Part shown: one piece after another, positions 58,574 through 64,000 of the stretch | How positions within the stretch are numbered: position 1 is the stretch's first letter | How the letters are laid out: each line of letters opens with the position of its first letter | Source of the DNA: Rhizobium leguminosarum | GTDB lineage: Bacteria > Pseudomonadota > Alphaproteobacteria > Rhizobiales > Rhizobiaceae | Reading direction: 5' to 3' | NCBI RefSeq assembly: GCF_017876795.1 | Contig: NZ_JAGIOR010000001.1 | Coordinates: 1,886,501-1,950,500, forward strand | Length of the DNA stretch: 64,000 nt | The notes under the pieces: generated by a model | The model's input: only the letters and a program-made list of their open reading frames with translations | Database searches by the model: none | Told to the model about the DNA's origin: nothing | Made by a program: the position numbers and the translations under genes

Positions 58574-58688
58574 TACCCCGGTCCTTCATGCACCGGGCGG
58601 AAAACGATCGCAACTGTCATCAAAGCGACGCGGCAATTCGCGCATATTGCCAAGCCGGTAGAGCTTTCAACTGATTCTTCTTGACAAA

Positions 58689-58702
58689 ACCGTCCGGACG
58701 GT
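58689..58702. promoter_or_regulatory. Palindromic operator in the TetR/SMR promoter
   Basis: ACCGTCCGGACGGT is a perfect 14-base palindrome. It sits between a TTGACA (58681-58686) and TATCTT (58702-58707), just before the TetR gene. Self-repression by the TetR protein is likely. Confidence 0.75.
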
Positions 58703-58715
58703 ATCTTTTATCTGC

Positions 58716-59279
58716 ATGTCGAACGCTCATCATCGCAAGAAACAACCGGCTCTCGTGCGCCAGCAATTACTGGATGTCGCGGCGCGCCTTGCCGCCAGCG
58801 AAGGCATGGCCGCCGTCACGCTCGATGCGGTGTCGGCCGCCTCCAGCGTCAGCAAGGGTGGACTGCTGCATCACTTCCCAACGAAGAATGCGCTGCTCGA
58901 TGCTCTGTTCGAGAGCCTGCTCGAAAAGTTCGACGCTGATATAGAGGATCTGATGCGCGGCGATCCGGTGCCGCAGGGCCGCTTCACCCGCGCCTATCTC
59001 AGAGCGGTAGCCGGTCTCAAGGATCGTCCCGACGATTCCAGGAGTTGGACGCAGGTGACGATCGCGCTTCTTGCCGAACCCCGGCTGCGTCTGCGCTGGC
59101 GCCAATGGGTGCAGGCGCGGACGGAGGAATATATCGGCACCGACTCCTCCCTCGACGCACAGGTCGTGCGTTTCGCCGCCGACGGTCTGTGGTTCGCAGA
59201 TACGTTGGAAAGCCATGATATCGACGGCGTTCTGAGGCGGGATCTCATCGATCGCCTTGTCGAGCTGACCGGGAAGTAA
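58716..59279 (+). CDS. TetR-family repressor of the adjacent SMR efflux gene
   Basis: This 187-residue regulator has an N-terminal HTH (VTLDAVSAASSVSKGGLLHHFPTKNALL, residues about 28-55) of the group whose effector domain is the TetR_C_37-like type (ESLLEKFDADIEDLM, WVQARTEEYIGTD, VRFAADGLWFADTLESHDID). The ATG lies only 9 bases after a likely -10 (TATCTT) and has no ribosome site, so the message may be leaderless. The operator palindrome is inside the promoter. The SMR gene follows after 18 bases. Confidence 0.88.
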   Translation: MSNAHHRKKQPALVRQQLLDVAARLAASEGMAAVTLDAVSAASSVSKGGLLHHFPTKNALLDALFESLLEKFDADIEDLMRGDPVPQGRFTRAYLRAVAGLKDRPDDSRSWTQVTIALLAEPRLRLRWRQWVQARTEEYIGTDSSLDAQVVRFAADGLWFADTLESHDIDGVLRRDLIDRLVELTGK

Positions 59280-59297
59280 TCCGAAAGGGAATTCGCC

Positions 59298-59639
59298 ATG
59301 AGCCAGGCCGCCGTCTACGGGCTTTTGTTTGCCGCCATCGTGCTTGAGGTCATCGGCACGACCGCGCTGCAGCTGTCGCAGCAGTTCACCCGCATCGGGC
59401 CGACGGCGCTTGTCGTCGCCTGTTATGCGGCCGCCTTCTATTGCCTGTCGCTGACACTGAAAAGCATCCCTGTCGGTATCGCCTATGCAATTTGGAGCGC
59501 TTTGGGAATCGTGCTGATTTCCTCGGTCGGTCTGGTCTTCTTCAAGCAACGCCTCGACCTGCCGGCCATCCTCGGGCTTGGACTGATCATAGCAGGCGTT
59601 GTGGTCGTCAATCTATTTTCGAAATCCGTTTCTCATTGA
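59298..59639 (+). CDS. SMR-family multidrug efflux protein (EmrE/QacE-like)
   Basis: This 113-residue protein has four membrane segments. The membrane-embedded glutamate essential for proton/drug exchange is in AIVLEVIGTTALQLSQQF (residue 15 region). The signature YCLSLTLKSIPVGIAYAIWSALGIVLI lies at about 52-80, and LPAILGLGLIIAGVVVVNLFS at the end. It exports quaternary cations as a dual-topology dimer. Regulated with the upstream TetR gene. Confidence 0.93.
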   Translation: MSQAAVYGLLFAAIVLEVIGTTALQLSQQFTRIGPTALVVACYAAAFYCLSLTLKSIPVGIAYAIWSALGIVLISSVGLVFFKQRLDLPAILGLGLIIAGVVVVNLFSKSVSH

Positions 59640-59692
59640 TATTGCTGCGATATTTGCAAGTTGAATTTCCGCCTTCAGCCGGTAAATTTTCC

Positions 59693-59716
59693 CCTTTGTC
59701 AAATTCCTGACAAAGG
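59693..59716. promoter_or_regulatory. Inverted repeat upstream of the thuA-like gene
   Basis: CCTTTGTCA-AATTCC-TGACAAAGG is a perfect 9-bp inverted repeat with a 6-base spacer, within a non-coding stretch between the SMR gene and the ThuA gene. Confidence 0.5.
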
Positions 59717-59769
59717 TCTATGTGTTGCTTGGACGTGGAGGAGACGAGGCGCAGCCGGCGCTGTTTTCC

Positions 59770-59779
59770 AAAGCGCTTT
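59770..59779. promoter_or_regulatory. LacI-family-type operator upstream of the thuA-like gene
   Basis: AAAGCGCTTT is a symmetric site with the central CG common to LacI/GalR-family operators (consensus AAANCGNTTT). It is 50 bases before the ThuA start. No LacI gene is in the window. Confidence 0.4.
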
Positions 59780-59828
59780 GAATCCCGCCTTTCCCGCCTA
59801 CCGATACTTCCAGTTTCAGGAGCACATC

Positions 59829-60614
59829 ATGGCCATTCGCACCGTCGTCTGGGGAGAGAATATCCACGAGACTACCAATGAAATCGTCCGTGGGATCTAT
59901 CCCGAAGGCATGCACACGACGATCGCCAATGCGCTGAATAGCGATCCCGCCATCTCGGCGACGACGGCGACGCTGCAGGAGCCGGAGCACGGTCTCAGCG
60001 AAGCCCGCCTTGCCGAGACCGATGTGTTGACCTGGTGGGGCCACAAGGATCACGGCGCGGTCTCCGACGTCGTCGTCGAGCGGGTCGCCAGGCGCGTCTG
60101 GGAAGGCATGGGCCTGCTTGTCCTGCACTCAGGCCATTTCTCCAAGATCTTCAAACGGCTGATGGGGACGCCCTGCGCGCTGAAGTGGCGCGAGGCCGGT
60201 GAGCGCGAGCGTCTGTGGACGATCAACCAGCGCCATCCGATCGCCGCCGGCATCGGCGAGCATTTCGAACTCGAAAACGAAGAAATGTACGGCGAGCAGT
60301 TTTCGGTGCCGGAGCCGCTCGAAACGGTGTTCATCTCCTGGTTCCAGGGCGGCGAAGTGTTCCGTTCGGGCCTGACCTGGCGGCGCGGCGCCGGCAACAT
60401 CTTCTATTTCCGCCCCGGCCACGAGACCTATCCGACCTATCACGACGTCAATGTCCAGAAGGTGCTGATCAACGGCGTGAAGTGGGCCTATAACCCTGAG
60501 GGATCGTTGACGAGCATTACCGACGCACCAAATGTGCCGGTAGAAAAGGCACTGGAGCCGATCGTCGAACGCGGCCCGAGACTGCACCAGGCCGGCGAAG
60601 CCGGTTACCGCTGA
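59829..60614 (+). CDS. ThuA-domain protein (trehalose-utilisation type)
   Basis: This 261-residue protein has a ThuA / class I glutamine-amidotransferase-like fold. The start at 59829 follows CAGGAGC. Family sequence runs [57 protein letters not shown], and ends [19 protein letters not shown]. This is very close in character to ThuA of Sinorhizobium meliloti, which with the oxidoreductase ThuB converts trehalose and related disaccharides to 3-keto sugars. Here an oxidoreductase gene follows after 9 bases. The sugar transporter genes of a full thu locus are absent, so it may be a paralogue. Confidence 0.88.
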   Translation: MAIRTVVWGENIHETTNEIVRGIYPEGMHTTIANALNSDPAISATTATLQEPEHGLSEARLAETDVLTWWGHKDHGAVSDVVVERVARRVWEGMGLLVLHSGHFSKIFKRLMGTPCALKWREAGERERLWTINQRHPIAAGIGEHFELENEEMYGEQFSVPEPLETVFISWFQGGEVFRSGLTWRRGAGNIFYFRPGHETYPTYHDVNVQKVLINGVKWAYNPEGSLTSITDAPNVPVEKALEPIVERGPRLHQAGEAGYR

Positions 60615-60623
60615 GGAGCATCC

Positions 60624-61667
60624 ATGCGACTACTCGTTCTTGGCACGGGGGTGATGGCGAAAAACCAGCTCGCCCGCTTCCCCCTCATCGACGGCGTGAC
60701 GGTGGTCGGTGCCGTCGACACCGATCCCGAGCGGCTTTCGGCCTTCGCCGACAAGTTCAACATCGAAAAGCGGTTTCTTTCACTGGAGGAGGCGATCGCC
60801 TGGGGTGAATTCGATGCGGCGACGAACGTCACGCCCGACCGGATCCATCACCCGACGACGATGGCCTTGATCGCCGCGGGCAAGCATGTGTTCTGCGAAA
60901 AGCCGCTGGCGGAGAACTATGCGAAGGCGCTTGAAATGACGGAGGCGGCGGAAAAGGCCGGCGTCATCAACATGGTGAACTTGACCTATCGCAATGTCGC
61001 GCCGTTGCAGCGCGCCCGCGAGATGGTGCTCGCCGGCGAGCTCGGCACGATCAGGCACGTGGAAGCCTCCTATCTCCAGAGCTGGCTCGTCTCGCGTGCC
61101 TGGGGCGACTGGCGCACGGAATCGACCTGGCTGTGGCGGCTTTCCACTGGCCACGGCTCGAACGGCGTGCTCGGCGACGTCGGCATCCATATCCTCGATT
61201 TTGCCGCCTATGGCGCGGCGACCGACATCGACCACGTCTTTGCGCGGCTGAAGACCTTCAACAAGGCGCCGGGCGGCCAGATCGGCGAATATCTGCTCGA
61301 TGCCAATGACAGCTTCACCATGTCTGTCGATTTCGCCAACGGCGCGCTCGGCGTCGTCCATGCCAGCCGCTGGGCGACAGGGCATCTGAACGAGTTGAAG
61401 CTGCGCATTTATGGCGAGAGGGGCAGCCTTGAGGTCATTCATCGACCCAGCGGTTCCGAGCTGCATGGCTGCCTCGGCGAAGGGGTCGAAACTGCGACCT
61501 GGACGCAGATCGAAGTTGAGCCGGTGGCGACCAACTACGAGCGTTTTGCCGAGGCCGTGGCAACCGGCGTCCAGCCGGACCCGAACTTCCGCCACGCCGC
61601 CAACCTGCAGAAAGTGCTCGACCTTGCGATGGTGACTGAGCGCGAACGGCGCGAGTTGAAGGTCTGA
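60624..61667 (+). CDS. Gfo/Idh/MocA-family oxidoreductase
   Basis: This 347-residue NAD(P)-dependent sugar/polyol dehydrogenase has an N-terminal Rossmann domain (LLVLGTGVMAKNQLARFPLI, residues 3-22) and the conserved EKP in KHVFCEKPLAENYAKAL near residue 95. The C-terminal alpha/beta domain has GVLGDVGIHILDFAAYG. It follows the ThuA gene by 9 bases and is probably its partner in oxidising a sugar at C3. Substrate not shown. Confidence 0.92.
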   Translation: MRLLVLGTGVMAKNQLARFPLIDGVTVVGAVDTDPERLSAFADKFNIEKRFLSLEEAIAWGEFDAATNVTPDRIHHPTTMALIAAGKHVFCEKPLAENYAKALEMTEAAEKAGVINMVNLTYRNVAPLQRAREMVLAGELGTIRHVEASYLQSWLVSRAWGDWRTESTWLWRLSTGHGSNGVLGDVGIHILDFAAYGAATDIDHVFARLKTFNKAPGGQIGEYLLDANDSFTMSVDFANGALGVVHASRWATGHLNELKLRIYGERGSLEVIHRPSGSELHGCLGEGVETATWTQIEVEPVATNYERFAEAVATGVQPDPNFRHAANLQKVLDLAMVTERERRELKV

Positions 61668-61708
61668 TCTGCGTTGAGATCGAGGTGTAACGGGGCAAGG
61701 AACGCCGC

Positions 61709-62146
61709 ATGAAAAGCCTTCTCACAAGCTGGCCGCTTTGGGCGCTTCTTTCCGCCTGCTTTGCAGCGCTCACGGCGATTTTCGCCAAGGTCGGCGTCGA
61801 GAACGTCAATTCCGATTTCGCGACCTTCATTCGCACCATCGTCATCCTGCTGGCGGCAGGGATGATGGTCTATGTCACCGGCAACTGGCAGGAACCGTCT
61901 TCGGTGTCGAGCAAGAGCTGGCTCTTCCTGGGGCTCTCGGGCCTTGCCACCGGCGCATCGTGGATTTGCTATTTCCGCGCTCTAAAGCTCGGTGATGCCG
62001 CCCGTGTCGCGCCGATCGACAAGCTATCCGTCGTCTTCGTGGCCGTCTTTGCCGTGCTGTTCCTGGGCGAGCGCCTGACGCTTCCGAACTGGCTCGGCGT
62101 CGTTATGATTGCGGGAGGCGCCGTGCTCGTCGCTTACAGGGCATGA
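61709..62146 (+). CDS. EamA-family small DMT transporter
   Basis: This 145-residue membrane protein has about five hydrophobic segments. It begins WPLWALLSACFAALTAIFAKVGVENVNSDF, then VILLAAGMMVY, WLFLGLSGLATGASWICYFRALKLGDAARVAPIDKLSVVFVAVFAV and GVVMIAGGAVLVAYRA. This is the one-domain EamA / DMT type known from many proteobacteria, which works as a dimer. Substrate unknown. It follows the oxidoreductase gene by about 40 bases on the same strand. Confidence 0.9.
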   Translation: MKSLLTSWPLWALLSACFAALTAIFAKVGVENVNSDFATFIRTIVILLAAGMMVYVTGNWQEPSSVSSKSWLFLGLSGLATGASWICYFRALKLGDAARVAPIDKLSVVFVAVFAVLFLGERLTLPNWLGVVMIAGGAVLVAYRA

Positions 62147-62188
62147 ACCGGCGACAAGCATAATGCGTTTTCGCAAACACACGGAAAA

Positions 62189-62210
62189 AGGCCCTGCCGA
62201 AGCAGGGCCT
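62189..62210 (-). terminator. Terminator of the DUF1236 gene
   Basis: AGGCCCTGC pairs with GCAGGGCCT around CGAA. On the minus strand it is followed by TTTTTCC, 40 bases after the DUF1236 stop. It may also stop the convergent EamA transcript. Confidence 0.8.
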
Positions 62211-62249
62211 GAAGTTGCCGAGCCGCGGTAAGCGGCTTCGGTTGCTTGA

Positions 62250-62645
62250 TTATTCTATGACCTGCACCACGCGGTGGGTGCGGGGTTCGACGATCACATG
62301 TTGATTGTTGATGACCGTATAGGCGTATTTCGGGTTGTCAGGCACCGGTGTGACGACGACATCGGCCGGAAGCGGCTTGCCGACGACGATCGGTTCCTGG
62401 ATGACCACCGAGGCGGTCGGGGCCGGCTGCTGCTGGACGTAGGTTACGACCTCGCGCGGCGGCGGATCGACGACGGCACCGGCGACACCGCCGGCCACGC
62501 CGCCAATGGCGGCCCCCACGGGGCCACCGACGATCGCGCCGGTGATGGCGCCGCCGGCTGCACCGGTCACGGCGCCATCGGCGAGTGCATTGGTTGCAAG
62601 TGACGACAGCGCAAGGGCGCTGGAGACAAGTAGAATCTTGTACAT
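62250..62645 (-). CDS. DUF1236 secreted glycine-rich protein, probable stress-regulon member
   Basis: This 131-residue protein starts at ATG 62645 with AAGGAGAAG just ahead. It has a signal peptide (residues 1-22, ending NALADG). A glycine/alanine zipper follows (GAAGGAITGAIVGGPVGAAI, then GGVAGGVAGAVV), then a proline-rich linker and a C-terminal DUF1236 domain (KYAYTVINNQHVIVEPRTHRVVQVIE). The Gly-zipper suggests envelope insertion. A perfect EcfG promoter precedes it, so it should be induced in the general stress response. Confidence 0.9.
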   Translation of the reverse strand: MYKILLVSSALALSSLATNALADGAVTGAAGGAITGAIVGGPVGAAIGGVAGGVAGAVVDPPPREVVTYVQQQPAPTASVVIQEPIVVGKPLPADVVVTPVPDNPKYAYTVINNQHVIVEPRTHRVVQVIE

Positions 62646-62678
62646 TTTGCTTCTCCTTTGCTGGGGTTGCGTTTGGGT

Positions 62679-62703
62679 AACGACCACGCCAATCCGAGGT
62701 TCC
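62679..62703 (-). promoter_or_regulatory. EcfG-type promoter of the DUF1236 gene
   Basis: On the minus strand: GGAAC (62703-62699), spacer 16, CGTT (62682-62679). An exact match, with the expected RNA start about 27 bases before the ATG. Confidence 0.8.
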
Positions 62704-62777
62704 GGCAGGAGAGAGTCACGCTTTGGAAGGCCGGTTCACATTCTGTGAGGCGGTAGAAGCCATCCGCCGGAATTGGA

Positions 62778-63887
62778 TTATTCCAGCCGCCGGCGGAAGA
62801 GCCAGGCGGCGGCGGTGAGTGTGACGGCGGCGATCAGCGCCAGCGGGATCGTTTGGTTCACCACCTCGCGCATTGGGATATCCTTGAGGAAAACGCCTTT
62901 GACGATCACCAGGAAATAACGCAGCGGATTGATCAAGGTCACCGGCTGCAGCCATGCCGGCATGTTCTCGATCGGCGTCGCGAAGCCCGAGAGCAGCATG
63001 GCCGGGACCATGAACAGGAAGGCGCCGAGGATCGCCTGCTGCTGCGTCATCGACAGCGCCGAGATGAAGAGGCCGAGGCCAGCGACCGAGCCGAGATAGA
63101 AGACCGCGCTGCCGTAAAGCAGGAACAGCGAGCCGCGCAGCGGCACCTCGAAAAGAAAGACTGCAGCCAGGATATAGACGGTGATGTGGAAGAGGCCGAT
63201 CATCATGGGTGGGATCAGCTTGCCGATCAGGATTTCGTGCATGCGTAGCGGCGAGACCATCAATTGATCGAAGGTGCCGAGCTCGCGTTCGCGGGCGATC
63301 GACAAAGCCGTGACGATCAGGCCGATCAGGAGCGCGATGCTGGCGATCAGGTTCGGCACCATGAACCATTGGTAGGTGAGGTTCGGGTTGAACCAATTGC
63401 GCGGCACGGTCGAGACAGCGCCGGCGCCGGCGCGTCTGCCGGCTGGCGTCTCGGCGGCAAGCGCCGCACCGATCTGCTGGAGATAGCCGGCAACGATCTG
63501 CGAGGCGTTGGAGCGGCGACCGTCGAGCACCACCTGCAGGTCGGCCGATGTTCCCGCCTCGATATTGCGCGAAAAATCCGGGCCGATCTCGATCGCCGCG
63601 ATAGCCGTCTGGTTATCGATCGCTTTCCTGACGTCCGCCTGGCTTCCCGCCATCTCGATCCGGCGGAAGGTCGGCGAGCCATCAATGCGTTCGATCAGTT
63701 CCTGGCCCCAATGGCCGCTGTCGCGGTTGAGGATCATGACGTCGACATTGCGGACTTCCAATGTCGCGGCATAGGAGAAGACGAGAAGCTGGACGATCGG
63801 CGGGCCGATCAGCATGGCGCGACCCTTAGGGTCGCGCAGGACGGCAAGCAGTTCCTTGACGATGAGGGCGTAGAGCCTTGTCCACAT
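62778..63887 (-). CDS. ABC-2 type transporter permease (YhhJ/YbhR-like)
   Basis: This 369-residue membrane protein starts at ATG 63887 (MWTRLYALIVKELLAVLRDPK), 1 base after the stop of the previous permease gene. It has the ABC-2 plan: one membrane segment near the N-terminus (AMLIGPPIVQLLVFSYA), a large periplasmic domain (about 45-185), then five membrane segments with IARERELGTFDQLMVSPLRMHEILIGKLIPP, FLFMVPAMLLSGFATPIENMPAWLQ and TLINPLRYFLVIVKGVFLKD. It forms a drug/lipid exporter with its sister permease, an ATPase and a HlyD-like adaptor, which presumably lie beyond the right edge. Confidence 0.92.
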   Translation of the reverse strand: MWTRLYALIVKELLAVLRDPKGRAMLIGPPIVQLLVFSYAATLEVRNVDVMILNRDSGHWGQELIERIDGSPTFRRIEMAGSQADVRKAIDNQTAIAAIEIGPDFSRNIEAGTSADLQVVLDGRRSNASQIVAGYLQQIGAALAAETPAGRRAGAGAVSTVPRNWFNPNLTYQWFMVPNLIASIALLIGLIVTALSIARERELGTFDQLMVSPLRMHEILIGKLIPPMMIGLFHITVYILAAVFLFEVPLRGSLFLLYGSAVFYLGSVAGLGLFISALSMTQQQAILGAFLFMVPAMLLSGFATPIENMPAWLQPVTLINPLRYFLVIVKGVFLKDIPMREVVNQTIPLALIAAVTLTAAAWLFRRRLE

Positions 63888-63888
63888 C

Positions 63889-64000
63889 TCAGCCGATCCT
63901 CTTTCGGGTGCTGCGCGCTGCAAGCACGAAGATGACGGCGCCAATCGTCAACATGACCGATATCGCCTGAACGAACATCGGCCAGATGTCACCGGCGAGG
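63889..64000 (-). CDS. ABC-2 type permease, C-terminal end (truncated by window edge)
   Basis: The last 36 codons of a gene entering from the right edge on the minus strand. They encode one membrane segment (QAISVMLTIGAVIFVLAA) and a basic end (RSTRKRIG). The stop is one base before the ATG of the next permease. Paralogous tandem ABC-2 permeases are usual in YhhJ/YbhS-YbhR systems. Confidence 0.7.
   Translation of the reverse strand, partial: LAGDIWPMFVQAISVMLTIGAVIFVLAARSTRKRIG

Noticed and set aside
1..64000. tRNA, rRNA, CRISPR array, transposase or prophage genes
   Set aside because: No tRNA-like cloverleaf, no regular direct repeats with spacers and no mobile-element proteins were seen. 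The holin-like gene stands in a stress operon, not in a phage.

Overview
The window looks like chromosomal DNA of a Rhizobium of the leguminosarum/etli kind. It is GC-rich with strong GC3 bias, which produces many long antisense shadow frames. It carries a urea ABC transporter and nickel urease cluster, a PhyR-NepR-EcfG general stress response locus, the hmuPSTUV haem-uptake operon with a nearby tonB, and short palindromic intergenic repeats of rhizobial style. The genus call rests on gene content and protein character; no database search was possible. I saw no tRNA, rRNA, CRISPR array or intact transposase.

Layout: 1-503 is the end of a 2-hydroxyacid dehydrogenase. 552-4848 (minus) is a two-component pair whose kinase has a whole NCS1 permease as its sensor half. 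5026-6909 is a secreted PAP2 acid phosphatase. 7098-22064 is the urea module: urtABC, urtD, an unknown gene and urtE, then ureD, ureA, DUF1272, ureB, an LprI-like gene, a sialyltransferase-like accessory gene, ureC, a DUF2459 gene, a diguanylate cyclase and ureEFG. Imported urea would be hydrolysed by UreABC, whose nickel centre is built by UreDEFG.

22142-27523 holds a Crp/Fnr regulator and an RND efflux pair. 27921-36493 and 43179-45869 together form a reductive pyrimidine catabolic set: an NMT1/THI5-type ABC transporter, dihydropyrimidinase, a ureidopropionase-type hydrolase, RutR, and PreT/PreA. RutR-like operators lie at both loci. Between them are a kinase remnant, a LysR/alcohol dehydrogenase pair, a rhodanese/FtrA pair, and an rtcB-prfH RNA-repair/ribosome-rescue pair.

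46099-50476 is the general stress response region: an HWE kinase, PhyR, NepR and EcfG, with promoters of the form GGAAC-N16/17-CGTT. One such promoter drives a probable small RNA with C-rich loops and its own terminator (about 46130-46252), which resembles GsrN of Caulobacter. The same promoter form precedes a DUF883/membrane-protein pair and, far away, a DUF1236 gene.

50491-57663 covers haem and iron: hmuPSTUV, tonB, and a DUF2325/unknown/IsdG-like monooxygenase operon. 57750-64000 holds DUF423, a truncated haemoglobin, a TetR/SMR efflux pair, a ThuA/Gfo-Idh-MocA pair, an EamA transporter, the DUF1236 protein and ABC-2 permeases running off the right edge.

Four loci (36.5-37.2 kb, 42.8-43.1 kb, 54.8-55.2 kb and the 5' end of the cupin gene at 32.1 kb) show frame breaks. 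These are either real decay or errors in the underlying sequence.
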